From: Lactarius indigo
Taxonomy: Eukaryota > Basidiomycota > Agaricomycetes > Russulales > Russulaceae
Direction of reading: 5' to 3'
Assembly (NCBI GenBank): GCA_025766275.1
Contig: JAFKAC010000003.1
Span: 3,100,001 to 3,164,000 of the forward strand
Length of the DNA stretch: 64,000 nucleotides
Shown: in pieces, positions 1 through 11,642 of the stretch
Numbering within the stretch: the stretch's first letter is position 1
Layout: each line of letters begins with the position of its first letter
Position numbers and translations under genes: made by a program
Notes under the pieces: generated by a model
Told to the model about the DNA's origin: nothing
Seen by the model: only the letters and a program-made list of their open reading frames with translations
Databases searched by the model: none

Positions 1-3000
1 TACCCACTGCCGTATATTTACTCCGTATGTGATAAATCATTATCCCAGTCATCAGTATTGCGACGATGTGGACGAAACATGTCGCTAAGATGGCAGGGCA
101 GGGAAAGAGGGAGTTAGAAGGCGAGAAAATGGGTTTACGAGAAATATGGGGATAGGACGGCCTTACGCCACGGGCAGAATGGGACAACGACTCACAAGGT
201 TGGAAGATGAGAGTACCAGCAATATCGACATTTCTGCTGTAGCACGATGGCTCGATACCCTGATCGGAACCTATTAGAGGACAAATGACCAGCGCGGCGG
301 TTTGGCAGATGCCGTTGAAGGAGCCGAATTGAATCCCCATGCCTCAGACAGAGGAGCAAAGAGAGAGAGTGAGAGATGAAGAGAGTGAGCTATGGGTATG
401 AAAATATTATGGATGGTAAGAATGAGGAGTAAAGGGCGTGAATGTCGTGGGAGCCGACGAATGGCGACGGGGAACACGTTACTGAGCGGGAGGATGACGA
501 TGTTGACAGCAGCGCCCCTTCCTGCGCAAGTGCCAAGGAGCCAACGCTGTGACTAGTAACAAGTGACACGTCACATCGTGACGGCCTCATGTCCCGGTCT
601 GGCGAGCACCCTGCCGTACCTCTTTTGTATTTTGTAGCCCTTGGTTCAATATTGCCATAATTTATTGTAGCCGATGGCACAGCACACGATGGGTGACAAC
701 GGCCCTCCTACGCCGGGTGCTGTACTTATCATGCCATTCCTCGGTCGGGCCATGTTCGGCGCAACCTATCTCGTTGATCACCTTCTTTTTAATATGCACT
801 CCATTGCGATGATAACTCACACCATGGAAATAAGCACTTGTCGGCGTTTCCCTTGTCTTGAATTCACAATAGGCCCGTTCCGGTCATAACTCCTATTATT
901 ACTTGCACCTTATTAGATTGGACGCCTGCGACGGCGTTCTCCTTGGTGCAGGCAACCTGTGCCTAGCGGAGACGATTCTCATCGACTGGCTGGCCCTGGT
1001 CCAGATCATCGAGCGTACTTCCCGGCTACTTATATAACCTTTTCACATCCAGGTTTCTGTTCTGGCCATCAGTCACGCGCAGCTTCACGTATCCCCACTT
1101 TTCGTTATGGTAAGCACTGGCACGGGAGGGCGCAGTCATCCAGGCCCAGGCCACACACACATATCCGTTCAGATCTCGCCTGAATCAAGATAGATCTGAT
1201 GGTGATGGGTCTTATTGGGACCATGCTCATCAACATCGACTCGCCCCTGATGCTTGTTGGAGCACAGGATCATCAGTAGACACGTGGATACAATGAGAAT
1301 AGTTGGTGTACTTTCTGTCAACATGGACCTTACCCGTGGAGTAATGAAAGATGAGCGCAGCGCAAAGCCTGACCACACGCCATGATCACAATCGCACCTC
1401 GGCGAGCATGTCGCCACAGGACATTCAGGTGGGCTACTCCATACAGATCGCTTCCACCAGATAAGGTCGGTCACGCGGAAATAGAAAATAAAAATAACAT
1501 AAAAATAAAGAGGATAAGCTACTTCCAGCTAGGCCATATCAACACAACTGATTATCACTACGTTAATTAACAACATCCCTGCAAACGTTGGGTTTAGCCA
1601 GAATAATCGGTTCCGCCCCGGGCACCTTAGTATGCATGAGGAAACTTCCACAACCATGTCCGGCCGTCCGATCTGAGCAGTCAAAACCCGAATCTGATTT
1701 ATCACACGTATCTCGCGTGGCGATAGACAACCATACTGGGGCGCCTTGAGACCAGGCCCAGGAATGGGGTCAGACGTCACATCTTTCGTTGTTGTCCAGC
1801 CGCCTGTCACCCAAGCTCACTGTACCTTCGGTATTTGGGGGGGAGGAAGAGGTGCGCTCGACGATGAGGCCCGTGAGGCAGAGGCTGGGCAGTGCATCTC
1901 TAATACACCGGGCGATTACAGGACGCGCGTAACTCCAGGTGAGTTCACCGGCCGATCCCGATTTTTTTTTTTTCTAAGTTTTCTTTTTACTTATCCAAAT
2001 GGGGATTAAGCTAGTTCTTGTGGGTCAAATTTTTCGGAAGGGTGTACAGAAGTGTATGTACGGTAAAGTACTACAGTGCTGTCGCTGGCGCTCGCTAGCG
2101 ACCGAATGGCGGTAACACGCGTTGCATTGCACCCTTATTATGCTCAAAGGAACACCGCTTCTCAAATTAGGGGGTTCAGTTTAACTTATGCTTATGGAAC
2201 TTGCGTCGTGCGAACTAAAAACAATTCACATTACAACAAAGGCCTCGAGCTTTTCGGTCTTGTCTTTGTGCCACATGCCGCCGGGGCGGATGAAGAAGAC
2301 ACAAATTTACAAGTCCGTGCAAGCAAGGGAGGCGTGCGAGAGCCGACCCGAACTGTTCTAGAACAGACTATCCTTGCTAGAGCCGATCTTCTTTCCTTCT
2401 CTAACTATAGGTGAACTGGGAGGGGCCTTGCGGTGTTTCAGTTCGGCGTCACTTTCTCTTTAGGATGACATTGATATTGGACGAATCTAGGCTAGAACAA
2501 TAACGCAACAATGACAACGACAACAACGACACTACCGCCTGCGATATAGGTCACGAGTTTACGTGTGGCAGCGGGCTCGGAGGAACCCCGAGTTGCAACG
2601 TGTACGATAAATGCGTAGACGTGTGCACGAATTGCATTGCATGTATGTATCTCGATGTGAAAGCGCGCGTGCCGCGGACACCCCCATGCCCACCATGCCC
2701 AGTTCGTCAAGGGCGTTATTGGCTTTCCTTTCGGCCGAGTCAACGACATGAATGCAGACGCAAGGGGCTAACATCGCCTTTGTTTGGGCGATTGTGTACG
2801 AGAAACCTGCCAGATACGACGTCACGGTCCACCTTACCGCAGAGTGGCGCCTCTCCTTTTTGTTGTTTGTATTTGGCTCAGGCATATACCCGCGTGACCT
2901 AGAAAGGGCGCCGCGGGAAGCACGGAGAACGGAGCCTGTTGGGCGTACTGTATCCACCCGAAACGCAATGCCTGTTCGCGCCGGGCGGAGCGTGATGAGG

Positions 3001-5580
3001 GCTCGGTCTTGGCCTTATTTTTATTACCCTGCCGTGGTCATTGCTGTCGTTGCACCCTTATTATCAACTCACCAAGCCGATCACGGTGAGAGCGATCAAG
3101 GAAAAAAAAAAAGAGGCGGTTTCTCCGGGTGTGTCATTAGGCCGAACCGCTCTCCACCCCATGGCAATAATACGGTCAGACGTTGAGATCCATTGGTCGT
3201 CGGAGCTGGAAGTGTTTTACCACCACTTCTTGGGAGTTGAGTTGAATTCCAAAGAGGATAATTTTGAATGTGAGATGACAGGACCAGCGTTTCAATTGCA
3301 ACGAGACCCATGGATTCGGAGATAGGTGGGCACGCAGGGTTTTTTTTTTGTATTTCAGGTGGGCGGGTCGCCTGCCCGCAAACAGAGTTTGTTTTTGGAA
3401 CTAATAAACTAAAAGAACATTTACTAGTGATGGTGAAGGGAAGCGCTTATGGGGATGTCGGTGAAGCTTGACACTCGAAGAAGAAGAAAGAAAATAGGAC
3501 GTCTCAGTATACAAGCGGTGATCTTGGCAAATACAAAACACATGCGCCTGCGCGGCTGTGGAAGAGGAGAGGGGAACTTGCGTTCCATTCTTCGAGATAC
3601 CCACCCGCATTAGCCGCGACTGAACTGCGGATACGGATACGGATTCTGACAACGGACGGCACGGTATCGTGTACATGTGGAGGAATGGTGTCATGGGCAC
3701 GGACCCAACAAAGGGGCCCCCACTTACAAACGAGAACGTCGAAAGGGGAAGGGTTAGAAGAAATTTGCTTGATCACACGCTTGCTAGATCAGGATCAGTG
3801 ATATTTGTTTAAGTGGCAGAATTGTTCGTGATGATGATGATTCGACCCGGGTATTACTGGTAGCAGAGTTTCGTTCAGTCAGCCACTCATATTATTACAA
3901 AGCACGGCAGAAGCCATTACGGAAAATACAGTAGTGGAAATCAGTCGGGGGGAACGGTTGCGGCATGCTATTTATTTCAGGGATATATCTAAGATGGGTG
4001 GCCCCCCCCCATCAAACATCTTACATCTGCGTTACAATACGCAGGCGGCCGATTGACGAATATGATAGCGAAACCGCGGAGACCAGTTGACGCAGATCAA
4101 AGAGATGACATTCTGGATCCTGGATCCACCCTAAAGGCAGCGACGAGTTTAGCTTGATACGGACAGGGGAGGAGGAGCGGCGACCTGATCAACCTGAATG
4201 ACACAAACGGGACGGCACCAGCGGCGAGACACCGGACACGAGGGAACGCAGGGGCGGTGACGTCGACTATCGGGGAATCGTTTGGGGGATGGGTGCGAGG
4301 ATCCTTAAAGGGGGAAGTGAGCCGAGTCATGTCAGGACTAATTATGGGAGGCGGATGTGCGCATCCGTCCAGGCAACACGAAATTAGATGGATGCGACAG
4401 CCACCTGATATCGAAACGATTGGTATGTATGCATGTATGGATATGTTAAGAGGGCTTCTACTAAGGTATCGAGGTATCTCCGGGGTCCGGAGGCGACGTG
4501 GTATCGATGTATGCGAGCGAACATTTAGTACGATGAGAAACAAATGTATACAATGAGTAAAGCAACAAGGCTGTAAACAGTGGCACGGGGACGCGCGTCG
4601 GAGGTGTCTGATGGATGGCGCGAAGGGGCACGCGGGCACGGGTTGAGAAGCGTACGTGGAGGACACACACACATTGGAATCTGTAAATAAGATCCACGCA
4701 ATTGGCTTATATGACAAATGCCGGGCAAGGCACAGAGTGAAAGGGAAGCCAAGTAGCCGTAGTTCCCAAATGCGGAAAGGGATGGTACCGTTCGCGGGAT
4801 GTGAAAATGTGAATCGTTGGAAGAGAAGAGTAAAATATGGATCTCAGATTTATCAAGGCTCAGAAGGAGATCCATGGTTGCCGCATCTAACAAACATGAT
4901 CTTGGAGGACACAGCGCTGATCGATATATGCCAAAGAAACAAGGGACATGGATTAGGCTACCCGGCAAGTTGCGGTAATAGGTTTAGCTGATTTAGGGCG
5001 CGCAGGCGCAGAAAGGGAGAAGGGAGGGTGAGAAGCCAGTTTGGAATTAGGATGAAAGATTACGGAACAGGAGAAGGAACGGTAGGGCAGGGCAGTTTTC
5101 TCTTGGAGTGAACAGAACTGGTGTTTGGCCACAAAGAGACAAGCAAGATGGAGGGCGCGGAGATGGAAAGTGTGGTAACGAGGGGGACCTGGAGTTTGGC
5201 ATTGTCGAGAGCGGGGGGATAACCCCATGAGGCAAGTGTTGCGGCTAGAGATCCAAATGGTTGTCGAGGGGAGGTAGAAGAGCACGAGACGAGCCGGGGG
5301 GATGATTGGTTGGAGGAAGCCGTGGGAGAGGGAGGATGCTTATGTGATTTTCCTGATACGGGGGGAGGATGGGAGAGACTATGGGGAATCCCCAGGGAAA
5401 TCCCGTGATGAGTGGTGGGTACGAGACGAGGTGAGGTGAGGTGAGAAAGAAGTGGACGATCTCGAATAATGGCACTCCACGCCATGCCACGCCACCCACG
5501 CCATTCCATTGTCATCCGCATCCCGTATCCCGTCGGAAAAGAAAAGTATTAAAAATAATAACAATAATAAAATTTTAAGG
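1..5580. other. Gene-poor stretch upstream of the cyclin gene
   Basis: No reading frame here combines splice signals with a recognisable protein on either strand. The longest open frames (for example 4097-4717 minus) have biased composition and read like open non-coding DNA. From about 4100 to 5560 the plus strand is strongly purine-rich, which opens long Ser/Pro/Leu-rich frames on the minus strand. A run of nine C lies at 4002-4010. Part of the 3' end is presumably promoter and leader of the cyclin gene at 5708. I see no tRNA, rRNA or transposase signature. Confidence 0.5.
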
Positions 5581-5707
5581 AGGGAACCCTAGTCTCAGTG
5601 CACTATATCGTTACACCGTCGCGTCGAGACACACAGACGCATACGATGTGCTTTCATATACCACACCCCTTATTATCCGTTTTGCAATATGTTCTGTTCT
5701 CTCCTCC

Positions 5708-7745
5708 ATGGCTGTTATATCTCTCCCCTCAACTCTTCCTATTCATCACGCAATGAACCTCCCTTCTCTCCCTTCTGAAGTCCTCAACATCGCCGCGTCC
5801 TATCCCTCATGGCAGTTCTTACCACTCCACACAATCACCCCTCCCTGGTCTTCGAAACCTCACCATCCAACCACTTTGCCACCCATTACCTCTTTGCAAC
5901 GTCAGCACCACTACAGGGACACTGCTTGTACGTCTCGTCTTGCTTTCTTTCCTTTCACTCTCTCATCCAATTCCAATAGTACCCCCTCTAGCAGCTATCC
6001 ACCCTCCCGTTCACGTTCCTCCTTTCGACGCGTCGCGTACTTCTGTGCCATGTGCCACCAACAACTCTGCTTGGGGCCAGAAGCCACCAACACCCCCTCC
6101 CGACAATGTACCATCTGAAGCACATGTCGCGAGCTGGTTTAGTGACTCGCGTCCGCACTCTTCTCAGTACACTGCCGAGAACACTTGCGAAATGATCTGC
6201 TATCTCTGGTTCTCCCAATCTTCCACTCTCAGTCCCGTCAACACCTCTCCCTCACAACCTCTGATACCCTTCAACCCCAAGACGGCCAGGCTTCAGTTCT
6301 CCGTTTCCTCCGTCTTTGTACATTTCATGCAAAAGCTCCTACAGACCACTCAGCTCAGTCAATCCGTCATTGTACTATCTTTACACTATGTCTATCGGCT
6401 CAAAGAACGTAACTGTGGCACTGTGGCACATCCTGGGAGCGAGTTTCGCGTTGCAGTCGCAGCACTCATGATGGCAAACAAATTTGTGGACGAGTATGTG
6501 TCACCCCTATAGTCTTTGGACTGGTCTCATCCTAACTGAATCGTCTTGTAGTAACACGTACACAAATAAAACTTGGTCGGAGGTCTCGGGAATTGATCTG
6601 AACGAAATCAACAAAATGGAGCGCGAGTTTCTCGCTGGCATCGATTTTAACCTCTACGTAGACAAGGAGACATATGTCCGTTGGGTTGGTCTCTTGGAGG
6701 GTCTGGTGATGGCAAAAGAGAGAGGCAGTCGGCAATGGAGGAAGGCCCGTCAAACACCACGCTCGTCCACCGTTGCACGACCGTTGGCCCCCCTGACCGT
6801 GCCCTCCAAGGGCAGAATTTGGTCCGCTCGTGCCCGCTCTTCCTCTCCGACACATTTGCCCCGCGTGCCGGATTCGCCCCACTCTTTTGTCAACACATTG
6901 CCTCAGTATTCGCCGGAGATGTTGGTTGACCACGAATCTCCGCTTCGTTCACGTTGCAAGCGCTCCGCTGTCGATGCCTTCTCACCCAGCTCCACTGCGT
7001 TCGATCTCGCGAGGCCCGCAAAGAGGCCAATCAGTCTTGCAGTTGAAATTCCGCAGTCTACAACTGCCGGGGACGCACACCCCTTCCCCTCTTGAATCAC
7101 TGCAGTCGTTCTCAAGGCTGTCTCTTGGATCGTCACCTGCACTTTCCCAGCCCACTGAGGGGACTACTGTACCAGCCTCCATTCGGAATGTTCCGACGCA
7201 GACTTTGATTGCGTCGTATCGATTGGACCCTACCAAACCGAGGCCTGTTCCAAAGGTGGGTATTTGGACAAATTCGGACATATGGGTTTTGGCGCTAACA
7301 CACAGTCCAGCACCTGTACTTCTATTCTTTGGCAGGATCCCCTATGGCGGAAGACAGCCGATCACGCAAGGGCTTATTGCGGTACCATCAGCCCCCAGAG
7401 ACTTCAGCGGTGTCGCATATCGCATACCCTCCACCACCGATGCCGTACGCGATTCAATCTGCTTCGGCGAGCCCCCATCACTTTGGTGTCACGTTACCTC
7501 CTGTGCTCCCCTCGCACACGGCGGTATCCTGGACCCGAACCACTGTAGGCACTGCCGTGTCACACGACCCGAGCCACACGCGCGGGATTGAAGTACAGGA
7601 ACCCCTTCCAGGCTTGCGTGAGGCAACCAACGGATCGGTTCTTCTGGCACCTTTCGCCAATGCGGGACCACCCGGCGTACATTATCATTACCCTACACCT
7701 GCATACTCCCCCGATTATCATTGGCGTCGTGGACGTCGCCTTTAA
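5708..7745 (+). CDS. Pho85-type (PCL-like) cyclin, frame interrupted near 7069
   Basis: This is a cyclin of the fungal Pho80/Pcl type, which activates a Pho85-like CDK in phosphate, polarity or cell-cycle control. Proposed exons are 5708-5927, 5980-6493, 6552-7255 and 7311-7745. The cyclin box spans the end of exon 2 and the start of exon 3: a helix with TTQLSQSVIVLSLHYVYRLK, then EFRVAVAALMMANKFVD, then WSEVSGIDLNEINKMEREFL and GIDFNLYVDKETY. The tail is Ser/Pro-rich, with LYFYSLAGSP and a Pro/His-rich end. After the cyclin box the frame must shift by one base at the GGGG run 7069-7072; without the shift translation stops at about 7095. Exon 3 is exactly one base too long for the flanking phases. 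The start at 5708 is the most upstream in-frame ATG; 5753 is an alternative. Confidence 0.72.
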
Positions 7746-10700
7746 TTATCATTTTTTGTTCTTGTCATGTCTCTTGCCATGGCGATTCACGCCACGCCAC
7801 GAATTGACTTTTTGTCTACATGCAATCACTTAATCTTATTGTACACCACCCCACCAGCAGCCATCCATTATCCTTCTCCTTTCTTCCACACACTCGCATA
7901 CATTCGGACTCATTCATCCCATCCAAACTCAGCATGCCATTTTTTCACGTTCCCTCGCACACTGTATCACACGCCTGGGTTCGATTTCGGGTTTTTTTTT
8001 TCTTTTACAGTTGCGCACACACATGTGCAAACATGATGCAATTATCATATGTGTTCAGCGCCCGGGCAGGGTAGCAAACGAAGTTCCGAGCTGCCGGTGA
8101 ATAGAGTGTTGTGAAATGAAGATCTGAACCAACGATCCGGAAACTCTACGGAAAATCCGGGTTCCGACTTGCCCAAACGAAACGAAACGAATTGACTTGT
8201 AAGACCTCCCTCTTTTCTTCAATTTAAATTGGATCCCGATGTCCGTTCCCTATTCCGGTATACGGTTGCCATTCTCGGCATTTTTTTTTCTCCCTTTGAT
8301 TAAGCAGGAAGAGAGCCAGTAGGAAAGGGGGGACGTGAGGAAAACAGAAGTAGACTGGGTCATCTTCTACGCCACACGATCACGAAACATGTAGGAACTG
8401 TGCAAGAAGGATCTCCGTTGGTCCCCCAGTCCAATCGAAAAGGCCCCGCCTTCTTCCTGTAAAGGTGCAGGGCGTGGCCAGAGGGGAAGAGATTCGTTCG
8501 GCCGGAGAGGGGAACGCCGACATGTAGATGGATGCATGACAGGGCCAGATGTGTCAGATGTCCTTTCCTCCTTTCACCTACCCTACCACCTCCTTCTAGG
8601 CCGTTTTCGTGATTCTCCATAACTCTGGCCACGCTTCTCACACCAGTTACGATCTCAGTGAGGTCCCAACGTTTGAGAGGCTCCCCTTGAGGAAACAAAA
8701 GCCTAATTCTATAAGTTGTGCCCCGTATCACTCATATCGTGGATGCTGTATCGCAAAGCTCATTTACCCTTTTTCGTCCATTTCGTTTAAGGTTTTATTT
8801 TTATCCGCCAGTTAACTACTAGTCAACCCCGCTAACTAAGTTAATGAGCACAGCCAGGAGAGCTGTAGGAAGGGACGTTCGGATGCTATGGAGTCTGATC
8901 CGCGATCCGCGCTGCCCTACTCTTGCCTCCCCTCCCTAGTCCGTCCTCGGGAATGGACGGACTAGGGTCGGGTCCCGCGCATGCTGAGTAAAAAATCATC
9001 ACGCAGCGCGGACAATTGGGCGACTGACACCACCAAATGGAAGTTATATATAGAATGCGTGTGGGCCGAGCTCGCACATTCGTTCCGCTTCATTGCACGA
9101 ATGCAGGCTGTACTCGAGGCCTGATGCCAATAGTCCCAAGTACAGCGCGAAGTTTTCCCTTTTATTTTAAAATCACCCAAAAAAAAAAAATAATTTGAAT
9201 GGAATTGAATTGAAAAAATTCTACATGTCAAAAATACCTATCCATATCGATACGTTCTCCCGGCGAAGACCCTGATTGATATTAGCCAAGTCGTAATCAC
9301 TCGTATGAGTCGTATCATACAATACGATACAGTATCCGACCCGACATTGCATGGGGCTTGAGCTCGATTGAATCTTCCTTCTTAATTTCCACTTATCCTC
9401 AACACTACTAAGGGACATATCAAAATCACTGAATCGAAATAAGGAAGACGGCTTGAGGTGCGGTGCTAAAACTAAGACCATCAAATAATGATACACCCGC
9501 CGCCGACTTCGGTGCCAAGGAGATCATGATTATTAATTATTCGCAACAGAGACCACCAGCTGACTTGCTGCGCGCATCGACTCGGAGCGAGACAGGAACA
9601 GGAGATCCATCAGCCAGCACGACGAGCCCTACCTTAGCATTCGGTCTAGTTGCATTGGATTCGGATCTTCATTAGTTTCCTCCCCCTCTTTGTCAGTTGT
9701 CACCGCACCGCGGTCTAGTCACATCCCTTCGGGGTTGAGAGGTGGAAGGGAAACTAGTTTTTTTTTCTTCTGAAAAAACATTTGTATTGACGAATGAATT
9801 CTGGTTTTAGGTTTGAGGGATGCATGCACCTTGCTCCTCCGGAGAGCAAGGGGTTTAACCTTACATGCAAGCGTGGAGCACGCCACACCCACATTCATTG
9901 TTCATATTCTTATGTTAGGGGAGTCAGGGAACATGAGCGGAGAGGGAAGCACTCCATTCCCTAGGACGCTGGGACATTTCACGCACTCCATGGGGAAAGA
10001 GGGCCGAATTCCACGAAATCTGTCAAATCTGGAACAACCACGTCACACCGCTCATGAAATTGTCTCATATGGGGTCTAAGCATGACACGCAGCGGGAAAC
10101 TGACCGTGCCCGAGTCAACCGCAAGAATATATGGGCACCTGCGGTTTTCGCGTAAAGATCCATCCTGGCTACATACATCATCATGGCACTGACGGCACAG
10201 GAAGCACCACTCGGACTCTTGGGTTCTCTGGGTGCCACCGATCTGATACAGGCGGCGTTTGGACGGTCCCGCGGGAGAGGTCATCCTTTCTTATTTTCTT
10301 TCGAACAAATGATGATACTAATACTGAAAGTGCCAACGGACTTGAAGACTCCTATTCGAACGGTCTGTTTCCATCTCACCTTCTGTTCTGGGCCTTCCCT
10401 TCCCCACTTTCAACTACCGGGGTTTTAAAAAGCGTACAGCTGGAGGAAACGGGTGAGTCGCGAATGAACACGCCACCTTGTCAAGTAAGTAGACGTAACG
10501 ATCCGAGTCACGGACGCCAGATTCGGCTAGTGGTGGGTAGGAACACACAAGGTTTGGAAATGGCGGAGTCCGTTCTAGCCGTAGCGCGTGATCTTGCCGG
10601 GGTGCCCGCCAGCGATGCGATCCACGCCCCCTCACTCTTCCCGAGACGCGGTGCTGTGGAGTCGATGACCCCATCTTAGAATTGACATAACAGATATGGC

Positions 10701-10882
10701 CCTGAAATGAGAGACGAGACATATGACAGGAGTGCCCCCAATGATGATGATACCGTTTGGATACGGAGTCACCCACCAACGTAGATAAGGAATCAAATAA
10801 AATTCTTTTGAGGTTAAAAAGCTGAACATGAGGCCACCGAAAAGTCCGAGATGGGCAAATCAGCCCCCGCGAGCGCCACAGG
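7746..10882. other. 3.1-kb gap with no supported gene
   Basis: This lies between the cyclin stop and the end of the small membrane-protein gene. It holds the cyclin 3' flank and several poly-T or poly-A tracts (near 7990, 8280, 9180 and 9760). No frame longer than about 180 codons is present and none shows family motifs or a plausible exon chain. A GGTTCGAT-like box near 7979 has no tRNA arms around it. Confidence 0.45.
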
Positions 10883-11436
10883 TCACAGTTGCAGTTCCTT
10901 ACGCTTTGCCTCCTGAGCAGCTGCTACCTCGGCACGCAGGCGTGACATGTTAGCCGCAGCAAAACCTTGGGTGAACTGATAGCCGGAAAGTATTCCAGTG
11001 ACTGATAACAGAAAAAGGCAATGATCGTGTCAGGACGCCGCGCTCAAGGGGAGAACTTCTGAGATGACTTTTGGGGGGAAACGGGAAGGAGGAGATAGGA
11101 GGACCGGCCTCAAAGGGAATCGGGAGTTTGGGTTGGCACAGGGGCTTGGGCTGACTCACTTGTTCCAGCAATGAAAGTCTTGTTTCTACTGAGGCCTAAT
11201 CTGCTGCCAATGATAGCTAGGCGCGGGGTGGTGTTGAGACGGCATGTGTGAAATGAATGGGAAGAGAAGGGTAGCGGACCTCCAAGGAGACCAGCGGTGA
11301 GGCCTGCGAATGTACCGTCTCGTCGGGCATTCTAAAGGAAATATGAAGAAGGGAAGGTTGGCAGGTAGCGTGTGGGACGTACGCCATTAGCTCGAGCAAC
11401 GGCATCGATAGGGAGAGTTTGTTCGAATTGAGACAT
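10883..11436 (-). CDS. Small glycine-rich membrane protein (93 aa), unknown function
   Basis: Four exons read cleanly on the minus strand: 11436-11383, 11331-11280, 11216-11160 and 11001-10883, with matching phases and good GT-AG sites, giving 93 residues. The protein starts MSQFEQTLPIDAVARANG and has a glycine-rich hydrophobic middle (DGTFAGLTAGLLGAIIGSRL, then FIAGTITGILSGYQFTQG), which suggests one or two short membrane segments. It ends in a charged helix (NMSRLRAEVAAAQEAKRKEL). Such small Gly-zipper proteins are often found in mitochondrial membranes, but that is only inference. It is divergent from SPO22, with 206 bp between the start codons, so the two probably share a promoter. I do not recognise the family. 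Confidence 0.68.
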
Positions 11437-11642
11437 CAAAGTACAGCACTAACTCAACTACGGAGGTGAGGCCATGCGTCCTTGTAGCCGCGGGTACACT
11501 CGGGCACTGGATACGAGACACGGGGACGCGGGACGGAGACACCTCCGGTCGACAGATGTGACATGAGTTGTGTCACAAGTTACATGTCACAGAGTGTTAC
11601 ACTCGATCTCTGCCAACTGCCACTCTCCCTCCCTCCCTCACA

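Noticed and set aside
2123..3066. 15-bp repeat TTGCACCCTTATTAT occurring near 2128 and 3050
   Set aside because: A single shared 15-mer with unrelated flanks is expected by chance in a window of this size.
4097..4717. 206-codon minus-strand open frame
   Set aside because: Created by purine-rich plus-strand composition; Ser/Pro/His-rich with no domain, and several overlapping frames are equally open.
7960..8000. tRNA-like B box (GGTTCGAT)
   Set aside because: No acceptor, D or anticodon stems can be drawn around it, and it runs into a T tract without a paired stem.
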